DNA of 64,000 nucleotides from Euwallacea fornicatus (lineage: Eukaryota; Arthropoda; Insecta; Coleoptera; Curculionidae). Below are positions 1 through 12,983 of this stretch, one piece after another. The stretch spans positions 744,001 through 808,000 of the forward strand of contig NC_089569.1 of the NCBI RefSeq assembly GCF_040115645.1, written 5' to 3'. The translations under genes were made by a program, and so were the position numbers. Each line of letters opens with the position of its first letter. Positions within the stretch are counted from its first letter, which is position 1. The notes under the pieces were generated by a model. The model ran no database searches, was not told where the DNA came from, and saw only the letters and a list, made by a program, of their open reading frames with translations.

Positions 1-1963
1 TTATTTTTAGCCGTTGATACTAGACTACCCCCTTAGACCCATGTCAAAAAAAAGGGACAAAGTGAGGCATAAATTCCAAACAGGCTGCCACTTGTTTTTG
101 GGCGAAAGTGAAGCGCGTCATTCACATCGGGCCATTTGAACGAAAGCCACAGCTTTATGCAAATCGAAAAGTTTGTGGGTAGAACACTCGGTTTGACCAG
201 CCTTTCGATGACAATTTTGTGCTTTAGTAAATATTTTATGTGACATTGTGACAACCTAACCTGAACTAACCCGCTTTGATTGATACCATAGCTAACCCCT
301 TAACGACTGATTAAGGAAAGCGCCTTTAATCACACCCGACAAGTACCTGCATGTCCAAAACGAATTGGCACCAATACTTCATAATGTAAAGCCCTAATAG
401 GGTCCCGTTTTAAACTCGGGTCTTAGGAAAACACCCTTAAAAATAATTTATTAATTCCGAAGGGATTTTTAGGAGGCGTGTATATTTCTCAAAGCGGATA
501 ACAGGCCCTTTTTGGAAGCTTTGAAATTAATAAAACAGCAGATAATTTGAGAAGCCGTTATAAGAAGCTTCTCGGTATTAATATTGGATTGAGGGTAAAG
601 ACGTATAGGTACTTGAAGTTTAAGAACAAATTAAAATGGGAAGTAATTAGGTAATAAATTTAAAACCTTTATAATTGGGAAAAGAATGTGAGCATGCATC
701 ATGTGCCAGTTTCGATCAAAAAAGCTGAATCCAGGAAGCACGGATTAGTCATCAAATATTGGGGAAAAAATGCTTATTCCATAGGTCAGTCAGAGACTCG
801 GCCCTTAGATTGCCCTCGCCTCACCTTGCCAGGTGTCCCTTTTTGGCCTCGTCTCCGATTGAGCCACGAATATCTCTGCGGCAGTAAATACGTTACTTTG
901 TCGCTTTATAAAACAAATAACTAGTGCAACAATGAACTTTTTAGAAAGTAAAACTGAGCGCCTCAACTAGTTCATAAATGTTATGTGCAGAATTACCGTT
1001 TTCTTATAGTTTCTTTAGCCGTTGAATAATAGGTTAATACTGACACGTAATTAGTTCATTATGTAACCAGTGAGCGAATCTGCTACAGTGTCTTCATCAC
1101 GTCTATTATTGGTTTATGCGTAAATGTTATGGAAACGAACACCAAGTATAGCGTCACCATTAATGTCAGGGGTTAAGGAGTGTCGCTTTTTTTGTCATTT
1201 GGATTTAATTTACGTTTAATTAAGGTAAATTGCAATTCAGGAGCAATTAACTATAATTATTACCTTTTAAATTGAAAATTTTAATATCCTGCATATGAAT
1301 AAGCATTTTAAGGCAAAAACTCTATCAGGATTCCTTTTAACTTCCTCGGTACCATGTTAGACAAACACCTTAACAAGGGGACCCCAAGAAAATGCAAACC
1401 TTTGGAAACCATCCTGTATCGATGAAGACAAAATGTTTTTTTACCACTCTTATTCTCGCGTAAAAAAAATCGATCACGGAATTACATAAACTGTAGCTTC
1501 TGTGTTAATTAACACACCCCGTAAAACCTGTGGAATTAGCCACCTTATAGTTCAACGCTAGCATGTTTTTTCAGCAAAGACGTATACGAGGCAACTACCT
1601 CTGATGAGTGTTAACAAGTACGAAACTGGCCTATGGTTCGGTGCCGCGTTGCACCGACATGCAGTGCGGTATGCTTCGCGGCATGGGAGCGCACCCCTCC
1701 TCTGGCAAACCTTTTGCTGATTTCAAAACGAACCTTTACTAATTTGTATACCAAAAATAGCTTTCCGCAAACGAGTAAATGAATTATGATTAATGTTAAA
1801 AGGTGATTTAGCAATTGTTGTTTACACTTGGTACACTGCTGGAAAAAGATCATTACGTCCCCGGTCGAAGTTTTAGCTTAATTCGTTCAAGAATGTACGA
1901 GTTTACTTGATCTTCTAGATGCAAGTCATAACTAAGCTTAGGTAACGTGTCTCTCTATATATA

Positions 1964-2764
1964 GAGGGTGTCCCATTTAAAGCTCCGATTGAAGATTCCT
2001 CAAAAACGAAATTATTCTTTTGATTTCAAAACTCAACAATTGAGAAGGATCGCTGCAGTTTGAATGGATAATTAGAAATGGTTTTATTCATGGAGATGCT
2101 GGAAGAAATGCTAGTCGAGCAGTAAAAGTTGATGTTGAAAGATTTCCGGATGAAAGAGTTTCCTGTTGGACGACTTTTAACAGTGTCATTAAAAATTTCA
2201 AAGAAACGAAAATGTTAGAAACAAAAGAATGCAATCGTTCCCGAAGTGTAACACATGAATGCAATCAAATTGCAGTTCTTGCAGCTGTTGCCTTCGATCC
2301 CCACGTAGGTTGTCGTCAAATTGCTGCCGACTCAGGAATATCAAAGACAAGTGTCCAAAGAATTTTGAAGGGTAAATAAAATTGTTAGAAAACGTTCCAC
2401 TTCCGATCAAACGGGTGTCCAGCCCATTTTTGTAGAATATCTCGTGAGGTTCTGAATGAAATGTATCCAGATCGATGGATCGAACGGGGCGGTCCCCCGA
2501 ACTGGCCTCCCAAGTCGCCTGATTTGACCTCAGCAGATTTTTTTCTCCGGGGTTTTTTACGGGACAACGTTTTTGCAGAAATACCAATAACTGCAGACGA
2601 CATGAAAAGGTGAATTGAAAGTGCGTGCCAATTGGTAAATGTGAAGATGTTGCGCGGAGTAAACAATTCTTTTCGAATACGAGTTGAGACGTTTGGAACC
2701 TCCCGCCTGGAGCAAATTTTTGAAAATTTGCCTCCACAAGTTTCTCAAATCAGGATTTTAAATT
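1964..2764 (+). pseudogene. mariner-like transposase relic, internally deleted
   Basis: The left end carries TA then GAGGGTGTCCCATTTAAAGC, like the termini of TA-target mariner-like elements. The plus strand then encodes RNGFIHGDAGRNASRAVKVD and ERFPDERVSCWTTFNSVI, followed by a helix-turn-helix VGCRQIAADSGISKTSVQRI, typical of the N-terminus of insect mariner-like (DUF4817-type) transposases. The middle of the catalytic domain is missing. After about 2375 the sequence resumes with TGCPAHFCRISREVLNEMYP, where the usual QDG.PAH aspartate is replaced. It continues through DRWIERGGPPNWPPKSPDLT and SADFFLRGFLRDNVFAEIP, with a stop soon after. The third acidic position (SAD) survives. The minus-strand open frames here are shadows. 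No matching right terminal repeat was found. Confidence 0.75.
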
Positions 2765-4705
2765 AATTTGTTAAATTACACAAATATATATACTTTTTTA
2801 TAGAAAGAATATTTTTTTGGTAGATTGAAGGATTGTTGTGAGTTTTAAATAAAATATGCGTTGCAAAACTTTTCTGGAAAAAAAATGCAATTTTTCCGAC
2901 TATTTTGAAAGTTCGACAGAAATCCAGTATAACTCTGGGGCAAAACATCTAATAAAAAATTGTTCAAATGAAAGATGTTCATTTTTTGGAGGTCTACAGG
3001 GATCTGTAAAAAAATACAAAGTTGCCATTTGGAAAAACGCCATCTATGGCAGGTCGGAAACTTCTGAGACTACCCTGGTACCCAGCTATTTGTTTAAAAA
3101 AATTAACAGGCGTTATTGTTACTTTGCGGCCCGTCGCCGAGGGCGCCGGGTGTTACAGAAACTTTGTAGTCCCTTGCCGGGGACGGTCCATAAAAATAGA
3201 ACACACCCGCTGGCCGGAAACTCATTGTTTCCGCCATGGAAATTACGATGTAAACAAACAGTTTCGATCCATTTGTGCTTAAAAAAATAATGTTAAATGC
3301 AATACACTGTTTCAGAGAGTTTCTGCTATGCATGCAAACTAGAGACATCGCTTATAGGAGCTTTCTTGTAAAGTCGTTTTTCTCACAATTTGAAATCACC
3401 ACTTTGAAAGGAATAACACGTTTTTCAACAAAGACGAGAAGTTTATTGGATTTTTTTGCTTTCTTCTTTGCCTGGCATTTAAGGTGCTCTCAGGGCCTTA
3501 AATATCTCGTTTTAGGCCCCACTGTTGGAAAATCACATACTAGAAACGACATGGCTCTCCAACACTTACCAAGTAAACTAAAGTGTTTTCCTACCTAATA
3601 AATGTTCGAGGAAGAGCTGGTCCCTATGGATTTAATATTATCCGGTATGCAAAGAGAACGACAGAGATAACTGGACTAATTATCCCCTCAGCGTTGGTCT
3701 TGGGTTGCATTTGCGGTCCGGCGAGTCTGGCTTAATCCGCATTATCTAAATAAGCCAGTTAATGAGCAATTTGCTGCGAGTTTAAAGCGCTCACATTGGA
3801 TATTCAATGACTATAAATTCCTTTGATCCTTCAATCCATTTGCGTACCACTTTCAATTGAATGTTCTTTGGAACAGGCAAATTATTATTTTGTGATTCTT
3901 TATTAAAGTTAACACTTTCGAAGGGCAACGAATGGTCCAAAAAGCTAGGAGACGATGACCCTATCCGGAAACCCTTATTAACCCTTCCAAGCAAAAAACT
4001 TTTCTTGCTTATCGTAAAAACCAATTAGTGCGATTATCTAAGCGATACAGGATTAAGGATCGCCTTAGAGGAGTGTACCCCTCCGAAATGTCTCTGCAAG
4101 CATTAAATGGAAAAAAAAATAGAATTGGGACTAACAACGTTAAATATCTGTGGATTTTTTGCCGCAATGTGGCTTCTTGCGAACAGTAAAGGTTAGTTCG
4201 TTTGAATGGTTTGCTTTTGACGGCTTTGAGCTTCCATTTAGAGTTTCACCAATTACTCATTCGCAGGATTTAGAGTCATCGCATTTTCATGCACACGATA
4301 TTCTTCGGTAATTTTGCCGACAGTAAAGGCATAGTGTTTGTTAAAACAACGGTGGAGTTTCGCAACTAGCTATGACTTGAAAGCAGGTGTCGTCATTATC
4401 GTTAACAAATAACGTAACCAACAATAACGGCCGCTAATGCCGGGCGGAGCTTGAACAAGTTCAAATCTTTCTTCAGACTTTTTCCCTTTTTGAAATTAAA
4501 ATAGAACCTTACAAAAAGCTCATCATTAAATGCCATCTTACACTCGTCTCACGAATCAATGCATTTCCTAACCAGTTACGTAAAAAGCGATTTTCTGATC
4601 TTAAAAAATAAATTTTAATTTTTGTAACCGGATGCACAGCGCGGTGGGGTTCGTCCTATGGTTGATCATGAAATGTAGGCAGATGCTTTTTCATTGCATA
4701 ATATA

Positions 4706-5571
4706 TAGGGTGTTTCATAAACATGCCGACAAACTTCCGGAGAATGTAGAACTCATAAAAATAAATATTTAGATCAAGTAAAGTTACATCTGAACTCGCT
4801 CCGTTTCCAAGATATCGAATGTTTACATTCTTTTTTTTTTAATATAAGAAAAAATCATAAATTTTGGTTTAGGATAAGGACGTAAAATTGAGAATGCGTT
4901 ATGCGGGAATAAATGTGCATGTTGTGGGGTAGGCAGAATATTTTCACCTGCCCCAGTGGTGTCCGTGCAGACATTTAATGGAACGGTTTTAATGAAACAA
5001 ATTACAAACCACTGACTTTTTTTAATGTAAATTTATATTTTTTTAAATTCCATTAATCCTTAAGAAAAAAGAGCTCTTGTTGTTTTGTTGCTCAAGAAGT
5101 CGTGCTCACGATAAAAAATAATCTTCCATTCTTATGCCTACCAAAAGCTGATAGGGTTCCAAGAGACTTTTTAAATTTTTGTGAGGAGAATTAATACTTT
5201 TTTTTGTAGAGATTGAAGACAAACATGTGTCAAACATGCCTCATCCCAAAATAATACCCTGTTTCCAAAGTATGGTTCTGTTAAATTCTGAGCTATTTAC
5301 ACGTATAGAAGAAACGTTGGATAGCTGCAAGGACGTCACTAGTGAAGATGGCAGCATTCTGCCTCCTCCAGAATATGTAGATATATCCTGCCACAGTGCG
5401 TCTTTAATGTCACGTCCCTATTCCAAACTGTTTTTGAAATATTTAATAAGTTTAAAAAAAGGAAAAATCAAACTGTGTCTTGGAAACGAAGTGATTTCGG
5501 ACCTTACCTTGTTTGATCTAAATTTTCACAAATTCCCTGAAAGTTTGTTGGTATGTTTCTAATACTCCCTG
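4706..5571. mobile_element. 866-bp TIR transposon, TA target site
   Basis: The left end (TAGGGTGTTTCATAAACATG, continuing CCGACAAACTTCCGG) and the reverse complement of the right end (CAGGGAGTATTAGAAACATA, then CCAACAAACTTTCAGGG) match over about 45 bp with scattered changes. Both ends abut TA (4704..4705 and 5572..5573). No transposase motif is visible inside. The 111-codon frame at 5227..5562 runs into the right repeat and resembles nothing I know. It is probably a non-autonomous Tc1/mariner-superfamily derivative. Confidence 0.7.
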
Positions 5572-7599
5572 TATATACTTGTGCAAGTAACAACACAGCA
5601 TACGGAATAACTTTAAGTTTTGGTAAATTTTTTGGTATCCTGGTCTCTTCGGCGTACAGCAAAATTGTTCACAAAATATGATGTATGAATCTCATTTATA
5701 TTGCACGACATTCGCTCGTTCCGCTGAATTCCACTAGTTACACAAAACCGTATCCTTTGCTAATGAGTTACCATAATGCTCTCATTTTTAACACTCACTG
5801 TTGCCCATTATTATTAAAACAAATCTCTTTTTTTTTGTAGACGAAAACAAACAAAAAAATTATTCGTTTTTTAAAAATAATGAATAAACTTTTAATATAA
5901 AATTGATAGAAAAATGAAATAGAACGATAAGCATATAAAAAATAAACAAAAAATATAAAAATAAAAATTAATAAAAATATTAATGAAAATAAACAAAACA
6001 TGAATGAAGAGTAATAAAAATAAGCAAATTAAAAAGCCGAAACACAAATTTGACTTCTGCTCGTGCCGCGTCATCTGCGGCCTGACGTTCGAGCGCACCC
6101 TGAGGGGTGTTGTCTTGTCAGTGGTGCTGCAATCAGAAAAAGTAACCCCTGTATAGCATCGATGGCAGAGAGCTTAATGAAGCTACAATGTTCCAGACGT
6201 CTGAAAACTATAATTTTGCAAGTAAAACATCAATCAAGTTTATCGTCCTATCTTGTTGGATTAAGTTTTATCTAGCATTAACGTCAGATCAGCATGAAAC
6301 AGGAAATCGGCTTAATTACGGCTTGAGCTTCTAAACCATGAACTAGCTTCGAATTGCGGTATCGAACAATTCCACGATGTTAAGATAAATATGTTAATTA
6401 GTGCCCTACTGAATGCACTGAGGAATGCAACTTCGAAACTTGTTCGAAATTATAGGGCTTTGCCATACCCGTTATCGGTTAATCATCACATGATATGCCA
6501 TGTAAATCTGCCTCCATCGGAGAAGATATCATTACAGCCCTTCTATGCTATTTTATACAGAAAAAACGCGCTTTAATGACTTAATGACGCTTCAAATTGT
6601 CCAGCCTGGAGACCAAAAAACTCAAACGGCCCCAGCGGATGTCTTTGAAACTTGTACGGGAATTCTAACTTTTCGCGCAAAATGTCGGCTTTCTTATGTA
6701 AATTTTGTTAGAAAGGAGAAGTGTCCTAAATATCTGTCAAACAAAGGGACTGTCATATACTTTTCGGAGCATAGAAACTTACTTTGAATGGGACAGGTAA
6801 TTCGCTGAAATTAATTTAACCGTGTTCGGAAGCGCAAATAAGGGCGTTGATAAGGGATAAGGGCGTGAGTTGTCAGAATCCCTGGCATAATGAAAACGCG
6901 GTTTGATTATCAATAACTGTATTTGTTTGTTGTAGAAAATGCTCTTTATACTTTATAAATTTCTTAGTAAAAATCGGAAATGTTCCGAGGGAATTTCCGA
7001 ATTTATCAAATAACACGAACTATATACAAAACGGGACATTTCCAAGTTCCTGTAGGTATCGAAGTTTGGGGATACTTTAGCAGTCGCTAAGCGTTAATGA
7101 AATTGTTGCACTTCTTTCTGCAGGTTGGATTGGGCTGTGTCGTCTAGTTTACTCATCTATAGCTGGTGGAGACGTGGAGGGAGACAATATGGCCCATCGC
7201 AGCTCAAATTCCTCACCAAAATTTCCAGAAATCCCCCGTGTTCCCACCAATTTTTTTTTTTTTATTATTATATTTCGTTGATGACAAATTCGGATATAAA
7301 CTGAAGAAACCGTAGCCTACCACTGCAACACCCTGCAGTAGCAAAAGCCTGAAAATTGACGTAGCGGTAATTGAAAAAGGGGAGATTAACATTTATGTGT
7401 CGAGTGTCTGATGATTTATATACCCCTTAAATATGCTGGACAAACAATAGGCATTTTTCATGTGTTATACAGGGTGCTGTAATAATGCGTCGCACTTCCT
7501 TAGTTCCTATACCTAAAGTTAACAATTGTTTTTTTCTGCAGGATTACACAGCGCACAAAAGTGTATTCCCAGATATTATTTTTTAGTGTACAGAGTGAC

Positions 7600-7854
7600 C
7601 CCAAAAAATGTGACGTCAGTGATTTCCTTCAATGTCTTCTGGGAGTATTTGAGAAAAATTCGTCTGCGTATCTTGAACGTAGCTTTCCTGCGTCCTCCTG
7701 ACTTACGACTATCCTGAACACCTCCCTGGCTACGAGATTTGTTCGAAATCTTGGAAACAGCACCAACATTTAAAGCTCTTGCCACGTCACATTGCGTTCG
7801 ACCACATTGACGAAGCTCGACTACTTTTTGACTGAACTTAATTGACAAATACAC
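7600..7854 (-). pseudogene. Tc1-like transposase N-terminal fragment
   Basis: The minus strand encodes about 85 residues starting LSIKFSQKVVELRQCGRTQC, DVARALNVGAVSKI, QGGVQDSRKSGGRRKA. This is the first helix-turn-helix and the G.GR.R.T-like linker of Tc1 transposases. The rest of the enzyme, including the DDE domain, is absent. The frame ends close to a TA-CAGAGTGACCCC motif (about 7588), which resembles a transposon terminus. A terminus-like TA-CAGGGTGCTG also lies at 7468. Truncated relic; family call fairly secure. Confidence 0.7.
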
Positions 7855-10614
7855 GTGTTTAGCCGCGTTCGATTCCTAATAAAATTAAGTTATAGCAACC
7901 TGTTAAGACCAGAAGCGAAGTGAAACCTCATAAATCAAAACGATCAGAATATTTCATTTTTTTTCAGGCGAAAAATTTCAATAAACGAAAAAATCATGAC
8001 AACGATAGAGGTTTAAATCGGAACAGTACGTATTTGGCGCATATGAACTAACGAACATTTAAAGCAGCAATTCAGAAATGAAACTTAGAATGTGTTCCAA
8101 ATTCTTTCCACCACTGCACTTAACGGCAGTTTTTTATATTCTTCAAAAAATACCATAGAGCCCTTCAATAGAGTCAAACCTAAACAAAACACGCCCATAT
8201 CTGCCCAGTTCAGCACATACCCAATTCCCGTGTGGAAGTTTATTGTCAACCTTTGAAAACATTTCCATAATTGTTCACAGGGGAATTCCAACAGTACCAT
8301 TAAAACCATGATAATAAAACAATGGTTGAAAAATTACTTCGACGTGCCCAGATCGAGAACCAGCGATGAATGGGGCACGTTTTGCATTGAATCGGATCTG
8401 ATATATTATGTCGATTAATAGTGTACCGAAGTGAGTTATGGTTTACATTCGGTAGGTAGATCGATATGTTGTGATATTCTAAAAAATCAACAAACAGAAA
8501 TTTTTAGAGGGAAAAGTATTTTTGAGATAATGGAGCAGAAAATCTCATTATTTGCACACCGTCATGACCTGTATTTCGTTAACGGATTAAAATAGAACAA
8601 AGCCGCTTGCACTTTCAGTCCTGATTGTTAATCGCGGTCATTAATAGACGTGTTGGTTAAGGTATTGTAATCGTAAAAAATTAAAAAATTGATGTGATTT
8701 ATGAATAACTCCAATTGGTCTTTCAGTTCAAACAAACTTTTTGTCCCTTTCGATATTTCCTGCCATCCATTGCGTCATCAATTTCCAGCATTATCAATTT
8801 AATTGCGTCTGTAAGAGTATTCACTTTAGCATAATTGCTTGGCCTCATTAGAAAAATGAACGGAATAAAGCAGTTTTAATAAGGCCACTGGCGGACTTTT
8901 TCATTGCCAGCTAATCGTGTTTTCGCAATTCGCGACAATAACGGGAATCCTAAAATCTGGGCGTGTGGGTAATGAAACACCACATCCCGAATTTCCCCGT
9001 TTAACACCATTCCACACTTCATCATCTCGTCCAGATTTGTTTCGGATTAGTCTCTCCCTTTTTAAGCAGCGGCCGCTCCTTCGCCATTTTGTGAGGAACA
9101 TTAAAATTAAATTGAAGTTTCATGCTTTTGGCGTCTCAGCGAGAACATTTCTGTTTGGTTCACGTTAACGGAGCATCATCTATTTCCGTACGAGGGAAAT
9201 AATCCCAAATGCTTCAATCATATTTTCTCGCTCTCTCATTTTCTACATAACTCCTAATTTTCAATTTTCCATTCAAACAGCTGTACTTCGTACGGACTAG
9301 GTAAGTAATACCAAACCCGTACAGACTCCCCTTTGTGTCTAGCCGGGTTAATGTTAATTTAAAATTATGTTGGCAGGGGCCGTGTTTCATAAAACTGAAT
9401 CGTATATTTTCGCGCATTAGTGAGCCGAGACGCGGTGTCTTTAGCAAGTAAATTATGAAAATGTTTAATATTATAGGCCAAAAGGGTTGCTAGTCTTTGG
9501 AAATATTATGATGCGACATGCCCTAACATTTCCCAGTTCCTCTGTAACTGGAAATTCGAATTAATTCTTTCGGCGTCAATGGACGTATGAAAGTGTTCTC
9601 CTATTAAATCTCATAACTTACTGTTTACGGCATGCGAAAGTTATTAAACGGTTTGCCAATACCGTTTTCATAATAATTTATAGTGGGCATTCAGCAGGTG
9701 CGACAGATTCACAGCGAGTTGTGTATGAAAAATTCCCGTTATTTACGTAAATGATGCCCCTCTTTTATATATCAAAAGGGAAGTAGAACGTGAATGGAAG
9801 ACACATTTACGATAATACCTCGGGAGATTTACGACTGCAATCGAAAATACGATAACTGGAAGCTGGTAGGTGATGCCTTGTTAATTTACCCGTGATTGTT
9901 TCCTTTTGCCATATGGAAAGTTCTAAATACTCCCAGGATATCTGGTAAGCGGCGACGAAAGGAACGCGACACACGCGTCACATTAGTCCAACGTCGCAAG
10001 AACAATCTGAGGCTTGACCCCGAAAATAGCGCCGATAAATTGCCGTTTGACCAAACCCTGCTACTTCTCCTGCATAAAACATAAAGTCCATAATCCAGTA
10101 AAGAAGTTTAGGTCAAAATATGGCGATTGAAAACTTTCAAACTATTGCGTTTCTTGCCAGCTCCATGGGAAGTTGTTAGTCCAGATGGCGCAGTTCCCCA
10201 AGACGTGAATATTTCCTAGTTGGTGCGTGATTGGAACTAGTTTCTGTCTTTGGGAAATTGCTTTTCAAAGTTGTTTTTAGTGCGCCTTTGTTGATTTCTA
10301 AGTCAGGGCACTCACAAAACAAAACACTATAACAATAAGCTTAAACTTATTTACTGGTGTTGGAATAAAGCCATTCTGTCCTAATTTAAATCCCTCCCGA
10401 CGGGCATCAGAGAGCAGACAAAATGTTTATCTGCCCGTGCATTAACTGAGTTTAAGGTCATAGTAAGTGTATGTGTAGGTTGGCTTAAAACTTTTAGGAA
10501 GCTAAAATAGAGCCAAAATTACCCGAAAGGCATTTATATGAGGGGTGAGGACATTAACCTAGGATGTAAGGTTGTTCCGTCCCAATTTTGAATCGAGAAC
10601 TTTACACGTCATAA

Positions 10615-10875
10615 TTAGGATAGCTCGCCAAATAAAGAAAATTCCAAGAGGTGCTCGAAGGGTTCACTCTTCACTCTCGAGCGCAGCTTTATGCATATTC
10701 TTAAATTCTGCATTGATTTTACATCGTCTCTTAAAGCTATAACGATCCTCCTTTGCTCCTTATTAATATCAATGGCCACAGGTTTATAAAAGAGGTCTTT
10801 TTTAGCCACCCATAAAGAATAATATAATGGGGTCAAATCTGGTGGACGTGCCAGCCGACGTATGCGTCCATTCAT
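10615..10875 (-). pseudogene. C-terminal transposase tail, RWPARSPDL family (copy 1)
   Basis: The minus strand encodes RRLARPPDLTPLYYSLWVAK, then DLFYKPVAIDINKEQRR, then SMQNLRICIKLRSRVKSEPF, ending near EHLL. This is the end of the catalytic domain of an insect mariner-like transposase, whose usual motif is W P . R S P D L . P L D Y . L W G. The acidic residue of PLD is Tyr here, so the copy is inactive. The 5' two-thirds of the gene is not present. Related tails lie at 21883..22116, 26690..26746, 43003..43170 and 56815..56961. Confidence 0.72.
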
Positions 10876-11676
10876 TGAAATTACTTCGCTAGACCAAAAC
10901 CCAATTCATGGCCCTTTATTACTTTTCAGCTGGATTTAACATTTTACTTGCAGCCTGTAAAAGTTCCACTTAATTCCCGTTTGGCTCATGACACGTCTTT
11001 TAGACTTCCGAGATAACTTGCACATATAAATGCGAAACGTAATCATCCAATTCTAGCATGTTCCGTTCTTCTCGACTTGAAACACAGCGTTGGACCCTCT
11101 TGTGCAGGCGCCTGAGCCTGAATCAACCTGGGTGTCTAGGTTCAGTCGGACAACCCCGGCCACCCAAGTTCTATGGTGACTACCTTGAGCATATTCTTGA
11201 ACTCTAAACGACACAACTCTACTCTAATCTGATTGGCCCGAATCTCCTATGACTGCCGAAATTTTCATAATTAAGCCCCAAAAGAAGACACCATGCGCAT
11301 TTATTTAAAATTTTATGATAATTTTAAAATCCTGTAAAACGTACTATGAACATTAGAACACTACCAGGAACGGTTCGAAAATTATACAAAAATTAGAAAA
11401 TACAATTTTAAATTTTTATTATTTCAGAAAATCGTAACAACTGTTGTTAGATTCTGTGCTTTCGGCTCTCGTAGATTGGGGAACTTTAACGAATTTCTTA
11501 TAAAACCTCTAATTAACAATTAGTTAATTAATTAATTAACAGTAGCTATCCGTCGATTTAGACCCCTGTGAAGAGAGACACGGTGTACAAGTTAATGTCT
11601 CCAACATGTTGTGAAACCGCACTTCACAGATGTGATAGCAACGGGAAAATCATCAATAATGCTCGAATAAACTTAC

Positions 11677-11884
11677 CGAATACGTCCAAGCACCCTGCAG
11701 CAATTTTCATCACTGGGGTGTTTATTTGACACATATAACATCCACGATCTGTTTCTTTGAGTTGTCGGATGCGAAGCTGCCAAGTGCTGAGGTTGTCATG
11801 AGTGACAGCTATTCGACTATTGTGTGTCACTACTTTTGAATGAAGGCTAAGAACGGTTTGGTCTTCTGCACGTACCCAGGCGAC
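11677..11884 (-). CDS. DIP (gamma/delta-like): DIP-family receptor, downstream exon (rest of Ig domain 1)
   Basis: This 208-nt exon completes the first Ig domain. The acceptor is TTCTACTTATTTCAG before 11884 and the donor is TTCG|GTAAGT after 11677. It starts in phase 0 and ends in phase 1. It reads VAWVRAEDQTVLSLHSKV (Ig core Trp), then RIAVTHDN, then TWQLRIRQLKETDRGCYMCQ with the D.G.Y.C signature and second cysteine, then INTPVMK and GCLDVF. Joined to the exon at 40667..40543, there are 12 positions from Cys to Trp and 60 residues between the cysteines, a normal Ig domain. RGCYMCQINT and the GCLDV strand are DIP/lachesin hallmarks. The phase-1 donor should join an exon beginning near a VPP motif; none is visible down to base 1, so that intron exceeds 11.6 kb. 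Likely automatic names are lachesin-like or neurotrimin-like. Confidence 0.93.
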
Positions 11885-12819
11885 CTGAAATAAGTAGAAT
11901 CTCAACCTGCATCAAAAACTACGTTCCGTGAGGGTAATAGTAAGTAAGTACCGCTTAAGGGTTGTGTTAAGTGAAAGCAGGGCCTGTGTCGGAATCTCAG
12001 AAGTCATAGGAAGTTTGGTTAATTGAGGAAAATGTAAGTATACGCGATATCTGATCGTTTTCGTTAAACGCCTAAACAATATTGGATTTTACCCCTTCTC
12101 ATAATTGTTCTTATCAGACTAAATTTTCTGCAGGAAAATGGATAAGCAATCCAAATGAAGTTAGAAGATCGAAAAACAGGATAATCCCGGTTTACAGAGC
12201 TTAGGGAAAGAAGAGGTGTGTCATACAACCCAAGATTATGTCATTTCGCCTTAATTAAATTTTAAAGGCGCGCTATGTATAATTTAGAACAAGACTGCTT
12301 CGCCTTTTCTGAAGCACTCACTCGTCAGTTAAGTTTGGGCTATATTGTCGTCACTCTCAGCAGTCCACAATTAACGCGTTCTGAAAGCCCATACAGTACC
12401 TTCTTACGCAATTAGTCGACCAAGGCATAAATTATTTGTAGGTAAAACATTGAATTTCCACGGTATATCGAACCAACATTATTGTGACCTGTACGTACTT
12501 ACTTTTCCCGGCACGTATAAATGAGGGCCAGTGCTTCCCTGCTTTCCTCTTCATTGTTCACTTTTGTAAACATTAAGCTAAATAAAATATAAGAAGAGTC
12601 AAACGATTCTATGCAATACTAGCGATAAGGAACTCGGAAAATGGACCTAAAATTTCAAAATATGCGACATCACCAAGTGCATTTCATGTTTAAATAAGTA
12701 TCTTTGTTTACATGTCGGGAGGTATGCAAATTTTCCACAGTGTTGCCTTAAAACTTAAGTACCCTTCAGCTATTCTTTCCTTAAGGTAATTACATATAAA
12801 ATGGGCATTAATGTCCTAA

Positions 12820-12983
12820 TGACGTCACTTTTTCATCAGAGATGCGCCATTCGCGCCGGCGCGACTAATTGCCTGGGAAACAGGCAGCGATACCCTTATT
12901 ACGTCATTTCGTCGTTAGACATGCATGGTGCGCCGTCGCAATCGTTGCACATGTGAGTCGTAAGATGTGATGGTGACGTCACC
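12820..12983. promoter_or_regulatory. pair of CRE-like TGACGTCA palindromes
   Basis: Perfect TGACGTCA octamers occur at 12820..12827 and 12974..12981, the second inside a 12-bp palindrome GGTGACGTCACC (12972..12983). A half-site-like ACGTCA lies between them (about 12901), in a locally GC-richer stretch with GCGCCGGCGCG. CREB/ATF proteins bind this octamer. That the pair acts as an intronic enhancer of the DIP gene is only a suggestion. Confidence 0.25.

Larger units (their letters stand above)
1..11676 (-). other. start of the next DIP intron (incomplete)
   Basis: A consensus GTAAGT donor opens at 11676 on the minus strand and no acceptor followed by a DIP-like Ig exon is seen down to base 1. 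The stretch holds transposon relics at 1964..2764, 4706..5571, 7600..7854 and 10615..10875. Otherwise, 1..1961, 2765..4703, 5574..7467, 7855..10614 and 10876..11676 show only AT-rich non-coding sequence, including a very AT-rich low-complexity stretch around 5795..6050. A lone transposon-like terminus (TA then CAGGGTGCTG) lies at 7468. Confidence 0.6.

Noticed and set aside
2198..2737. 179-codon minus-strand frame
   Set aside because: Antisense shadow of the plus-strand transposase relic at 1964..2764, which carries the recognisable motifs.
2856..3598. Overlapping plus-strand frames of 86 to 144 codons
   Set aside because: No motif on either strand; the local GC-richer patch (3120..3240) explains the lack of stops.
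5795..6098. Hydrophobic, Phe/Ile-rich minus-strand frames
   Set aside because: Produced by AT-rich low-complexity sequence read as TTT/ATT codons, not a membrane protein.
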